64,000 nt of DNA, from assembly GCF_004785645.1 (NCBI RefSeq), contig NZ_SRPE01000006.1, positions 1 to 64,000 on the forward strand, given 5' to 3'. Shown here in pieces: positions 1 to 10,589 of this stretch (its first letter is position 1; each line of letters begins with the position of its first letter). Position numbers and translations under genes: made by a program. The DNA comes from Empedobacter tilapiae. GTDB taxonomy: Bacteria > Bacteroidota > Bacteroidia > Flavobacteriales > Weeksellaceae. The notes under the pieces were generated by a model. The model was not told the DNA's origin. It saw only the letters and a program-made list of their open reading frames with translations, and did no database searches.

Positions 1-49
<49 letters not shown>

Positions 50-219
50 AAATAATTTCGTGTGAAGCAAGAGCTTCTGTTTTTTACAACTTCGAATTTC
101 CTATAGCTCCATTATTCAAGGATTGACTTCGTTATTATTCGGCTATTTGTTTCTTCTGTTTATTTTATAATTTCAAATGAACTTCTCATCTTAGCAATAC
201 CTCTCGGTATTTGCGATTG

Positions 220-250
220 CAAAGGTAATACTTATTTTTTAACTAACAAA
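220..250 (-). promoter_or_regulatory. rRNA promoter, proximal (P1)
   Basis: On the reverse strand there is TTTG (247-250), a 19-base spacer and TACCTTTG (220-227). This matches the Bacteroidota TTTG/TAnnTTTG promoter pattern with ideal spacing. It faces the 16S gene. Confidence 0.85.
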
Positions 251-331
251 TTTTATTTCGAAAATTTTTAAGTCTTTATTTCAATAAGCCAATCTTACTT
301 TCACTCCCAAACCCCTCTCGGAATCGGTTTG

Positions 332-362
332 CAAAGGTAATACTTATTTCTAAACTCGCAAA
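332..362 (-). promoter_or_regulatory. rRNA promoter, middle (P2)
   Basis: The reverse strand has TTTG (359-362), 19 bases, then TACCTTTG (332-339). The -7 box and its surroundings, 19 bases GCAAAGGTAATACTTATTT as read on the plus strand (331-349), are identical to those of P1 (219-237). The promoter therefore looks duplicated. Confidence 0.85.
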
Positions 363-440
363 TTTATTTTTAAATAATTTTTTTCGCTATATAAGCCCTT
401 ATGTCAATTACAATACTACTCGTCTTTCGTATTGAGGTTG

Positions 441-473
441 CAAATATACAAACCATTTTTCCGAACTTCCAAA
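441..473 (-). promoter_or_regulatory. rRNA promoter, distal (P3)
   Basis: The reverse strand has TTTG (470-473), a 21-base spacer and TATATTTG (441-448). It follows the same consensus as P1 and P2 with a slightly longer spacer and different flanks. Confidence 0.7.
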
Positions 474-657
474 ACAACTTTACATTTATTTTACATTATT
501 TTCTTAAGTGATTGGTACAACGTAAAATATTTTTTGAAAGTTTTATCAAATAACTAACTTTTCAATACAAAAACACCTGTTCAATCTAGTAAATGGATAC
601 TTTGTGGTTGTAAAATAAAGAAGAGTTGTAGCCAAAGTGGAATCAATTTTAAATAAA

Positions 658-678
658 AAGCTCGAATAAATCGAGCTT
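658..678 (-). terminator. Rho-independent terminator of metY-metX
   Basis: An 8-bp stem (AAGCTCGA / TCGAGCTT) with a 5-base loop is followed on the reverse strand by a T-rich tract. It lies 25 bases beyond the metX stop codon. Confidence 0.8.
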
Positions 679-702
679 CAGATAATTATTAGTTCAACAT
701 TA

Positions 703-1707
703 TTATGCGAGATGTTTCAAAATTGCATTTAATTCTTCTAATTCGACTAAGAAACCATCGTGTCCGAAAATAGAATCAATTTCCGTGTATTTTGCATCTG
801 GAATATAATTCGCAATAAATTTTTGCTCGCTTGGAGGAAATAATATATCAGAAGAAATTCCAATCACTAAGGTATTCGAAGAAATTTGAGCCAAAGATTC
901 TTCTAAAGATTCTCTATTTCGAGTAATATTTTGTGAATCCATCGCTTTGGAAAGCATCCAATATGAATATGCATTGAATCGATTCGCTAACTTCCGCCCT
1001 TGATACTTTTGGTATGAAGACGCTTTGAAATCATTATAAACAGAATCATCGTCTTTTTGTTTGTCATTATATATAGTATAAGTTCGATAAGACAACATCG
1101 CAATTGTACGTGCTGCAATCAATCCATTTCTTCCTCCATCTTCTATATTGTTAAAAGTAGGATCTGCTTCGATTGCTAAACGCTGAGATTCGTTAAACGC
1201 AATTCCCCAAGGAGAATGAACTGCATTCGTCGCCAACAAAACCAAATTATCAACTTTAACTTGATTAAGTAACGTAAATTCTAACGCTTGTTGACCGCCA
1301 AGCGAACCACCAATTAATAAATGAATAGTCGAAATTCCTAAATGATCTGCTAACAATTGATGCGCATTTGCCATATCTTTTATCGTAATTGTAGGAAAAT
1401 CGCGATAATAAGGTGAATTTGTTTCAGGATTTATTGATAATGGATTCGTAGAACCATAATTAGAACCAATCACATTTGCACAAATAATAAAATGATCTTT
1501 TGGATTGAACAATTCATTTTCTCCAAAAAGACCAGCCCACCAGTCAAAAACATCTGAGTTTGCCGTTAAAGCATGACAAACCCAGATGATATTATTCTTT
1601 TCGGGATTTAACATTCCCGCTGTATGATAAGCAATGGTTAAATTTTCGATAATCTGACCATTTTCAAGTTGAAAAGGTTTCTTATGATTGTATTGATGAA
1701 AATTCAC
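703..1707 (-). CDS. metX: Homoserine O-acetyltransferase
   Basis: This alpha/beta-hydrolase enzyme transfers an acetyl group from acetyl-CoA to homoserine, the first committed step of methionine synthesis, in the cytoplasm. At 334 residues it is close to the usual family length. The nucleophile elbow GGSLGGQQALE places Ser135, and the rest of the triad is visible as Asp287 (SSDILFPP) and His316 (FGHDGFLVE). It lies 29 bases downstream of metY on the same strand and the two share a terminator, so they form a two-gene methionine operon. The leader ORF at 3107-3205 may control both. The acetyl rather than succinyl donor is inferred from the MetX fold and the neighbouring sulfhydrylase, and was not tested at residue level. 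Confidence 0.93.
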   Translation of the reverse strand: MNFHQYNHKKPFQLENGQIIENLTIAYHTAGMLNPEKNNIIWVCHALTANSDVFDWWAGLFGENELFNPKDHFIICANVIGSNYGSTNPLSINPETNSPYYRDFPTITIKDMANAHQLLADHLGISTIHLLIGGSLGGQQALEFTLLNQVKVDNLVLLATNAVHSPWGIAFNESQRLAIEADPTFNNIEDGGRNGLIAARTIAMLSYRTYTIYNDKQKDDDSVYNDFKASSYQKYQGRKLANRFNAYSYWMLSKAMDSQNITRNRESLEESLAQISSNTLVIGISSDILFPPSEQKFIANYIPDAKYTEIDSIFGHDGFLVELEELNAILKHLA

Positions 1708-1736
1708 TGAATAAATATATAATTAAAAACTTCTGT

Positions 1737-3092
<1,356 letters not shown>

Positions 3093-3106
3093 TTAGTTAG
3101 CTAAAA

Positions 3107-3205
3107 TTAGCAGCTGCACATTCGAATTTTACTATTGATACAATTATAGATGCTCTGAAGCAGGACGCCGTGTCCAAAAGAATGTTTTTTAGAATTGTAC
3201 TTCAT
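3107..3205 (-). CDS. Candidate Met/Cys leader peptide before metY
   Basis: This is a 32-codon ORF reading leftward, with an ATG start behind an A-rich stretch and a TAA stop 62 bases before metY. The middle reads HSFGHGVLLQSIYNC and the peptide ends RMCSC, so four of its last five codons are Arg-free sulfur or linking codons (ATG TGC AGC TGC). The segment coding GVLLQS uses GC-rich codons (GGC GTC CTG CTT CAG AGC) that are atypical of neighbouring genes, which favour A/T third positions. Small stems can be drawn there (GGAC-N5-GTCC and TGCT-N4-AGCA). Placement and ending fit a cis-acting leader whose ribosomes pause when Met or Cys is scarce. That role is inference; a conserved structured RNA that merely contains an ORF is the alternative. 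Confidence 0.6.
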   Translation of the reverse strand: MKYNSKKHSFGHGVLLQSIYNCINSKIRMCSC

Positions 3206-3229
3206 CTTTAAAAAAAAATATTCATTTCT

Positions 3230-3246
3230 AACTACACTTTGTAGTT
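3230..3246. promoter_or_regulatory. Inverted repeat upstream of the met leader
   Basis: AACTAC and GTAGTT flank a 5-base centre, 25 bases upstream of the leader ORF. A second interrupted palindrome with the same 6-5-6 geometry, TTAGAA-N5-TTCTAA, lies at 3264-3280. They may be operators or leader hairpins of the metY-metX operon. No clear -7 box was found nearby. Confidence 0.35.
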
Positions 3247-3442
3247 TTATATTTGATGTGAAATTAGAATAATTTTCTAAATAATAAAATTTATTATTTA
3301 TTTTCAGAAAATAAATCTATAAAATTAGTTTATAAAGAATATTAACACATAAAAGATAAAAAAATCTCTTTCAAAATCTATAAAAGCTAATTAAATAGAA
3401 TAATATTTGAAGTAAAAAAGAAGATATTAGGTAGAAAATAAA

Positions 3443-3470
3443 AAAAGGAGATCAAAATTGATCTCCTTTT
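3443..3470 (-). terminator. Terminator of atpD-atpC
   Basis: A long stem (AAAAGGAGATCA with its complement) with a very small loop is followed by seven T on the reverse strand. It lies 24 bases past the atpC stop. Confidence 0.85.
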
Positions 3471-3493
3471 ATGTTTTTATGATAAAAAAATAA

Positions 3494-3787
3494 TTAGTTA
3501 GCTAAAACGATTACTTTATTATTGTTCATTTCAATTGTTCCTCCTTTGATATCTAACAATAATGTAGACTCATTAGATGGAGAACTATAAACTTTGCCAG
3601 ATTGATTATCAAAATCTTCGAAAGTTTTTGTGTGAACTTTAATTTTGATTGTTCCTTCACCTAAAGTTGCAACGATAGGAGCGTGGTTGTTTAGTAGCTG
3701 AAATTCACCATCTTTTCCTGGTAATGTAACAGCATCTACTTCACAGTCAAAAACTACGTGTTCTGGAGTAATAATTTGTAAGTGCAT
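3494..3787 (-). CDS. atpC: F-type ATP synthase epsilon subunit
   Basis: The epsilon subunit is part of the central stalk of F1 and couples rotation of the c-ring to catalysis in the beta subunits, on the cytoplasmic face of the membrane. At 97 residues it keeps only the N-terminal beta-sandwich (MHLQIITPEHVVFDCEVDAV, then GEFQLLNNHAPIVATLG). It lacks the C-terminal helical hairpin found in the roughly 135-residue enterobacterial subunit. As known for such short forms, it would lack the helix-mediated inhibition. It follows atpD by 87 bases and shares its promoter and terminator. None of the other atp genes is adjacent, an arrangement known from Bacteroidota. Confidence 0.93.
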   Translation of the reverse strand: MHLQIITPEHVVFDCEVDAVTLPGKDGEFQLLNNHAPIVATLGEGTIKIKVHTKTFEDFDNQSGKVYSSPSNESTLLLDIKGGTIEMNNNKVIVLAN

Positions 3788-3874
3788 AATCCTATTGTTT
3801 TAAAAAAAAGAGTACTTAGTAACTTTTAGAGTAAAAGAAACGTAAGCACTCTTTCTATATTGTTATATAAAATA

Positions 3875-5401
<1,527 letters not shown>

Positions 5402-5417
5402 TTATTTTATTTGGGTG

Positions 5418-5425
5418 CAAAGGTA
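5418..5425 (-). promoter_or_regulatory. Promoter -7 box of atpD-atpC
   Basis: TACCTTTG on the reverse strand matches TAnnTTTG and ends 35 bases upstream of the atpD start. I could not find a convincing -33 element at the usual spacing. Confidence 0.65.
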
Positions 5426-5526
5426 AGTTAAAAACATTGTATAATTTATATACTTTTTAAGATTTTTATCATAATATTTTGATTAGTAATAAGAATATGA
5501 CAAATTAAGGAACTCTAAAAAGAAAA

Positions 5527-5556
5527 TTGTCATTCGATTTGAAAGCCTTAAATTTG
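5527..5556 (+). promoter_or_regulatory. ribF promoter
   Basis: TTG (5527-5529), a 19-base spacer and TAAATTTG (5549-5556) match the Bacteroidota promoter consensus. The -7 box ends 16 bases before the GTG start of ribF, so the untranslated leader would be about ten bases. Confidence 0.7.
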
Positions 5557-5572
5557 TCCAAAATCATTTTTT

Positions 5573-6502
5573 GTGAAAGTCATTCAATCACTCAATCATA
5601 TTAAAACAATCAAACGTCCAGTAGTTACTTTAGGTATGTTTGATGGTGCACACATTGGTCATCAAAGTATTTTAAATCAATTAAATAAAATTGCCAAAGA
5701 AATTGATGGAGAAAGTGTATTGATTACATTTAATCCACATCCTCGAATGGTTTTGCAACCAAATTGTGATCTTAAGTTTTTGACAACTTTAGAAGAGAAA
5801 GAAGCCATTTTGCGCCAATTTGGATTAAAAAATTTAGTAATTCAAGAGTTTACACGAGATTTTTCACAAGTAACTTCTGTAGAATTTGTTAAAAATTTTT
5901 TAGTTGATCAATTACATATTGATACTTTAGTTATTGGGTATGATCATCATTTCGGAAAAAATAGAGAAGGAAATTTTGAGCAATTACAAATCCTTTCCAA
6001 AGAATATGGTTTCAATTTGATTCAGTTGCAAGCTGTCGAAGAAAATGAAGTCGCAGTAAGTTCTACAAAAATTAGAAATGCCTTAATCGAAGGAAATATA
6101 GGATATGCAAACAAAGCGTTAAACTATCATTATCCGCTTTCTGGAGAAGTTGTTCATGGTGATAAAATTGGACGTACACTTGGTTTTCCTACCGCTAATT
6201 TACAAATCGATCCTAATAAATTGATTCCAAAAGATGGCGTTTATGCTGTTGATGTTTTTGTGGATAATCAAAAATATTTAGGTTTGTTAAGCATAGGATT
6301 TAGAGAAACAGTTACCAATTCTCGAGAACATAGAGTAGAAGTGAATATTTTGGATTTTGATCGAGAAATTTATGGAGAAACAATCCGTCTTGAATTTTTA
6401 AGTCATTTACGAGATGAAAAGAAATTTGATTCGTTAGATGATTTAATTTCTGCGATGAATCAAGACAAAGGAAATGCAATAAAATTATACGGAAATAAGT
6501 AA
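5573..6502 (+). CDS. ribF: Bifunctional riboflavin kinase / FAD synthetase
   Basis: The protein phosphorylates riboflavin to FMN and then adenylates FMN to FAD. The N-terminal nucleotidyltransferase half (about residues 1-185) shows the HxGH-type signature in GMFDGAHIGH (21-30). The C-terminal riboflavin kinase half shows GDKIGRTLGFPTANL with the PTAN motif. The 309-residue length is normal. Translation starts with GTG at 5573, which is supported by the promoter just upstream and by the immediate MKVI..VVTLGMFDG start typical of the family. It stands alone on the plus strand and ends in a terminator shared with the converging anti-sigma gene. Confidence 0.95.
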   Translation: MKVIQSLNHIKTIKRPVVTLGMFDGAHIGHQSILNQLNKIAKEIDGESVLITFNPHPRMVLQPNCDLKFLTTLEEKEAILRQFGLKNLVIQEFTRDFSQVTSVEFVKNFLVDQLHIDTLVIGYDHHFGKNREGNFEQLQILSKEYGFNLIQLQAVEENEVAVSSTKIRNALIEGNIGYANKALNYHYPLSGEVVHGDKIGRTLGFPTANLQIDPNKLIPKDGVYAVDVFVDNQKYLGLLSIGFRETVTNSREHRVEVNILDFDREIYGETIRLEFLSHLRDEKKFDSLDDLISAMNQDKGNAIKLYGNK

Positions 6503-6530
6503 AAAAGGTTCGCTAAAGCGAACCTTTTTT
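6501..6530. terminator. Bidirectional terminator
   Basis: A perfect 13-bp stem (AAAAAAGGTTCGC / GCGAACCTTTTTT) with a TAAA loop has T runs on both strands. It serves ribF from the left and the gene at 6539 from the right. Confidence 0.9.
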
Positions 6531-6538
6531 ACTTATTT

Positions 6539-7561
6539 CTATTTATTATAATACTTGAAAATTTCTTTTTTATTCTTTTCCAGAACACCTAAAAGCGTTG
6601 CATCAACCTTTGGTTCGTTAGTTGTTAAAACAATTTTATCTGTCACTTTTTCGAACGTAATAATAAGATCATTCGTTGTACTTTCAAACATTATTTTATC
6701 TTTCGATTTCTTCTGTAATTTAAAATTAGTACGTAAAATATCTGTTTTTACTGTAAATTTTAATGGTTTATAAACAATCGAAGATTTGTCAACAGCTGCT
6801 TTTTTAGGAGCTACCTCTAAAACAGAAGCTGTTTCTAACGACATATTCGTAGCACGTTCTTCCGCTATAACCCTCATTTTCATAACATCAGAAGTATCTT
6901 TTAGTTTAGAAACACCTCTAATTACAACACCTGAAGCTTTTCCAGCTAATTTATCTGAAATAACAGAATCTTTCAAATATCCCAAATTTTGACTACTTGC
7001 TTTAGCATATTGTTCTTCTTTTTCTATGGAATCTAAAACCTTAGAACGAGCTTCCATTGCTTGCGGTGCTGATAAAGTAACTGGAGCATTTGGAGCAGAC
7101 GCTTTAGATAATTGAGGAAAATATCCTTCGTCAGCAATTGCATCAGCAGAATGCCCTTCGATTACTTTATAAACAGGATCTTTTGTAACCTTATCATTCT
7201 TCACTATTTCTAGAGGTTTTTCCAAATCTTTATCTTTCGATTCTAAAACCACTATTTCCTCTTGTTCAGCAGGTGATTGCTCAATAACTGGAGCATTTGT
7301 TTTGACAATTTCAAGTGAATTTTCTCTATTTTCAGTATTAATATTTTCAATAAAAAGCACAAAGTAAGGAATCGCAATCAACGCGAAAACAGCAGCAGAA
7401 AACCATACACTCGAAACAAATTCGCGAATAGGTTTCTTTTTCTTTTCCTCATTCTGCAAACCAGATTCAATACGCTTCCAAACCAAATCTCTCGGTTTTT
7501 CGCCGACAGTTTCGTTACTTCTTTTTCGAAATAATTCTTCTATTGGATCGTTTGTGTTCAC
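6539..7561 (-). CDS. Putative membrane anti-sigma factor
   Basis: This 340-residue protein has a cytoplasmic N-terminus (about 1-47, starting NDPIEELFRKRSNE), one membrane segment (about 48-70, VWFSAAVFALIAIPYFVLFI) and a long, charged, low-complexity extracytoplasmic part. Its start overlaps the stop of the ECF sigma gene by four bases, so the two are translationally coupled. A one-pass protein coupled to an ECF sigma factor is usually its anti-sigma factor, but no zinc-binding ZAS motif is visible, so the role is inferred from context. Residues around IEGHSADAIA match ten residues of the bacilliredoxin at 12963 exactly, which is odd for unrelated proteins. Confidence 0.6.
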   Translation of the reverse strand: MNTNDPIEELFRKRSNETVGEKPRDLVWKRIESGLQNEEKKKKPIREFVSSVWFSAAVFALIAIPYFVLFIENINTENRENSLEIVKTNAPVIEQSPAEQEEIVVLESKDKDLEKPLEIVKNDKVTKDPVYKVIEGHSADAIADEGYFPQLSKASAPNAPVTLSAPQAMEARSKVLDSIEKEEQYAKASSQNLGYLKDSVISDKLAGKASGVVIRGVSKLKDTSDVMKMRVIAEERATNMSLETASVLEVAPKKAAVDKSSIVYKPLKFTVKTDILRTNFKLQKKSKDKIMFESTTNDLIITFEKVTDKIVLTTNEPKVDATLLGVLEKNKKEIFKYYNK

Positions 7562-8100
7562 GATAAATTTGATTTTATATATTCGTTCTTACTTAACATT
7601 CTCTTCAATTTCGTTTTCGCTAAATTGAGTTGCGATTTCGATGTTCCTTCTGTAATACCCAAACTTTCGGCAATTTCTTTGTGCTTATATCCCTCAATAA
7701 CGTAGAGGGTAAACACGAGACGGCAACCTTCAGGCAAATAGTCGAGGAGTTTCATTACATCATCTTCTTCTATTTGTTGCGAAGCTTCTTGATTAGATGA
7801 AATAGAAGAGGAGTAATCATCAACATTGAGATGAAAAATTTTATTTTTACGTAGCTCCATCAAACATTCATTAATCATAATTCTTCGCATCCATCCTTCA
7901 AAACTTCCTTCGAACGAATAATTTTGAAGATTCTGAAAAATCTTCAAAAATCCTTTTACCAACGCATCTTCCGCTTGTTGAATATCGGTAAAATAACGTT
8001 TACAAACCGCAAAAAATCGCGCATCATATTTTTCATAAAGCAGCCGCTGTGCTTTCGAATCATTGTTGACACAAGCTTTTATGAGTTGTTTTTCGTCCAA
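7558..8100 (-). CDS. ECF-family RNA polymerase sigma factor
   Basis: This 180-residue sigma-70 family protein directs RNA polymerase to a specific promoter set. Region 2 spans about residues 8-80 (LLYEKYDARFFAVCKRY, AEDALVKGFLKIFQNL, GSFEGWMRRIMINECL). Region 4 spans about 120-175, with the helix-turn-helix GYKHKEIAESLGITEGTSKSQL. Regions 1 and 3 are absent, as expected for ECF factors. It is followed without a gap by a single-pass membrane protein that probably holds it inactive. A weak -7-like sequence (TAATTTTC, 8131-8138) lies upstream. The signal sensed is unknown. Confidence 0.88.
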   Translation of the reverse strand: MDEKQLIKACVNNDSKAQRLLYEKYDARFFAVCKRYFTDIQQAEDALVKGFLKIFQNLQNYSFEGSFEGWMRRIMINECLMELRKNKIFHLNVDDYSSSISSNQEASQQIEEDDVMKLLDYLPEGCRLVFTLYVIEGYKHKEIAESLGITEGTSKSQLNLAKTKLKRMLSKNEYIKSNLS

Positions 8101-8207
8101 AATACTTTTTCTTTCTTACTGTTTAGATGCGAAAATTACGCTTATGGTTGTTTTGATAGCGTAAAATATTTGTTAAAGTTCTGAAAACTTATTTATTAAA
8201 CATAAAA

Positions 8208-8230
8208 AAAGTCGCTACATAAGCGACTTT
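8208..8230 (-). terminator. Terminator of the CotH-type gene
   Basis: A 9-bp stem (AAAGTCGCT / AGCGACTTT) with a 5-base loop is followed by seven T on the reverse strand. It lies just beyond the stop at 8236. Confidence 0.85.
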
Positions 8231-8235
8231 TTAAA

Positions 8236-10482
8236 TTATTTTTTTATAAATTTTTTCGTTATTCTTTTATTATCTTGAGTTAATTGGATAATGTAAACAC
8301 CATGTTTAAGTTTGCTAACATCAATTTGTTGATTATTTGTTGAGTTATGTTCAACTATTTGTCCAATAATATTTGAAATCTTATATTCAATTTTACTTTT
8401 AGAACTTGAAGCTATATTTAATATTTCTTGTACTGGATTTGGGTATATTATAAAATCAACTTTATCTAAATCACCAACTCCTAAAGTTTTTTCAAAAATA
8501 GCTTTTACAGAAAAATTATGTGAAGGATTAATTATAATTTTTTGATCCTTCGATTCTAAATCACCTTCCCAATGAGAAAATTTATAGCCTGGTAATGCAA
8601 TTGCTTCTAATGTTACTGGAATAGATTTAAAATAATCTCCACTCCAATTTTGATAATCTTCTTCAATACCAACTGTTGAATTATTGATTTCAATCGTATT
8701 AACTTTTACGAAACCTTGCTCTTTGTTATTTATTCTAGTTGTTAATTTATAATTTCCTTCAAGATTAAAGAAATTAGACAAATGTTCTTTTTGATATTGT
8801 GGTCTATTTCTAGCAAAATTTCTAGTTTTTTCTATGTAATTATTCCAATCCTCTACAGAGCCTATCATTTTCCATCGATCAATATGTTCTTGCATTTCTG
8901 GTTCCAAAGCCTGTTTCATTTTATCAATAATCTTTATAACTCTATCTGGAATGAAAGTTGTATTCAATAAATCAGAAAATCTATTAATAAATCTATTTTT
9001 AAATTCTCTATTCTTTAATAATTTTACAAAATGAAGATTATAATGATTAGATTCAGGGGTAATATTTGTATCCGTCGCATTGTATATTGAATTTACTTTG
9101 TACTTCTCATCATTAGGAAACATTCCTAAATCTGTATCTTTTAATACCCAACGCCATTTTCCATCATGACCATATGGAGCATTTACATCATAGTCTACTT
9201 TTTTTCTCCAAAACTCATTATTATTAGCTGGCCAATCATCATTACCAATATAAATTTCTGTTAAGAAATAGTCAATTAAATTATCAAAATCAATTTTTCT
9301 TGATACATAATTATAATTTTCAGACGTTGTTAAGTCATTATTTTCAATAAAATTCATCAACTCTTTATACGCTATTGGATCTCCAATATCACCATAACCT
9401 TCGTTTTCTAAAAAGTCAATTTCATTTTCTTTTATATTATATATACGCTCAAAATATTTCTCATCAAATCTTTCTCTTAAATTAAAGACACCATAATATT
9501 CAGAATTTACAAATACAACACTTGGAGAATATTCTTGTGTTTCAAAATTCAAATGTTTTGTAAGAGTCTGAATCAAAGCATCTTTATACATTGTAAAGTA
9601 AGTGTCATTACCAGAATTTCGAAGAATTAATCTTTTAAATTTATTATAATCATAATCTTTAAAAAAATTATAATTTAAAGAGTTTTTACTATAATCTGAT
9701 TTCGCATAAAATCTAAATGATTTATTACGATAGCTTCTAGTCGCATTTCCATGATTTCTAATCCCTATTGTTTGATGAATTACTTCTTCATTATTATCAA
9801 AAATTGATAAGAATACTTTTCTTTCACTTTCTTTTCCTGATTGTTGATAATTAGCAATCGTATTATATATTGCTTCTTTATCAGGATTTGCAATTCTCCA
9901 ATCATCAAAAGTTTTTCCTGCTACCCATAGACCATTTTTATAACCAAATAATTCTTCTGCATCAATAGAAATTGAAAATATTGGCAATGTATAATTAAAA
10001 CTATTTTTATTATTAACAAAAAAAGTTTTTGATATTGTTTCAGATGAATTATCATTACTTACAGCTTTTGCTTTAATGACAAAACTCTTTTTAATTAAGT
10101 GAGAGGGAAAATACGGATTATTGTCAAATGTTGTAGAAATATTTGATAATACATTATCTTCTTTAGTTCTATCATAAATCTTGATAGGTTTTTCGTAAAG
10201 AAATGATTTCATTTCTGATTCATAAAATTCATAAGGAAGTTCCCCTATATTTTGTGGGTATCTTTTCTTGTATTGGTATACTTTTCCGTTCAGATTATTT
10301 ATATCTGGTTCAGATCCATCAATTGTATAAATAATTGTTAATGAAGAGTCTTCATGACTGATAGTCAAGTCAAAGTCATCATCATAAAAGCCACTTTCAC
10401 TTGAAAATACAGGTGTAGTCAATGATTGACCTAAGACAAAACTTGTAAAGTAAAAAAAAAGAAGAGTATGTATTTTCCTCAT
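8236..10482 (-). CDS. Secreted CotH-type protein with T9SS sorting domain
   Basis: The 748-residue protein starts with a signal peptide (RKIHTLLFFYFTSFVLG). A chitobiase-like beta-sandwich segment follows (about 22-75, ..IYTIDGSEPD). The central part (about 190-520) resembles CotH kinase-like proteins: IRNHGNATRSYRNKSFRF, FKRLILRNSGND, LRERFDEKYF and WRWVLKDTDLGMF. Around 610-670 there is a GYKFSHWEGD repeat domain. The end (about 680-748, VDFIIYPNPVQEILNI ... HGVYIIQL ... KKFIKK) is a T9SS type A C-terminal domain, so export to the surface or medium is expected. CotH proteins phosphorylate spore-coat or secreted proteins. Whether this one is a kinase, and on what substrate, cannot be told from the sequence. 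Confidence 0.85.
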   Translation of the reverse strand: MRKIHTLLFFYFTSFVLGQSLTTPVFSSESGFYDDDFDLTISHEDSSLTIIYTIDGSEPDINNLNGKVYQYKKRYPQNIGELPYEFYESEMKSFLYEKPIKIYDRTKEDNVLSNISTTFDNNPYFPSHLIKKSFVIKAKAVSNDNSSETISKTFFVNNKNSFNYTLPIFSISIDAEELFGYKNGLWVAGKTFDDWRIANPDKEAIYNTIANYQQSGKESERKVFLSIFDNNEEVIHQTIGIRNHGNATRSYRNKSFRFYAKSDYSKNSLNYNFFKDYDYNKFKRLILRNSGNDTYFTMYKDALIQTLTKHLNFETQEYSPSVVFVNSEYYGVFNLRERFDEKYFERIYNIKENEIDFLENEGYGDIGDPIAYKELMNFIENNDLTTSENYNYVSRKIDFDNLIDYFLTEIYIGNDDWPANNNEFWRKKVDYDVNAPYGHDGKWRWVLKDTDLGMFPNDEKYKVNSIYNATDTNITPESNHYNLHFVKLLKNREFKNRFINRFSDLLNTTFIPDRVIKIIDKMKQALEPEMQEHIDRWKMIGSVEDWNNYIEKTRNFARNRPQYQKEHLSNFFNLEGNYKLTTRINNKEQGFVKVNTIEINNSTVGIEEDYQNWSGDYFKSIPVTLEAIALPGYKFSHWEGDLESKDQKIIINPSHNFSVKAIFEKTLGVGDLDKVDFIIYPNPVQEILNIASSSKSKIEYKISNIIGQIVEHNSTNNQQIDVSKLKHGVYIIQLTQDNKRITKKFIKK

Positions 10483-10501
10483 ATATTTTATTGTTTTTTT
10501 T

Positions 10502-10509
10502 CAAAAATA
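10502..10509 (-). promoter_or_regulatory. Promoter -7 box of the CotH-type gene
   Basis: TATTTTTG on the reverse strand fits TAnnTTTG and lies 20 bases upstream of the start codon. No clear -33 element is present. Confidence 0.5.
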
Positions 10510-10530
10510 AAACTTATTCCATAAAAAAAC

Positions 10531-10554
10531 CTGATATAAATATTTATATATCAG
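10531..10554 (-). terminator. Terminator of asd
   Basis: An 8-bp stem (CTGATATA / TATATCAG) with an 8-base loop is followed by GGTTTTTTT on the reverse strand, 36 bases past the asd stop. It is AT-rich, so probably of moderate strength. Confidence 0.6.
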
Positions 10555-10589
10555 ATTTTCATGTATTATAGAAGGATTCTAATTAATTA

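Larger units (their letters stand above)
50..657 (-). other. rRNA leader and promoter region, no gene
   Basis: This AT-rich stretch of about 600 bases lies between the 16S gene and the metX terminator. It holds three Bacteroidota-type promoters pointing at the rRNA operon (listed separately) and a transcribed leader of roughly 165 bases below the nearest one. From about 474 to 657 I see no ORF, RNA gene or repeat. It may simply be the upstream AT-rich element of a strong promoter. Confidence 0.7.
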
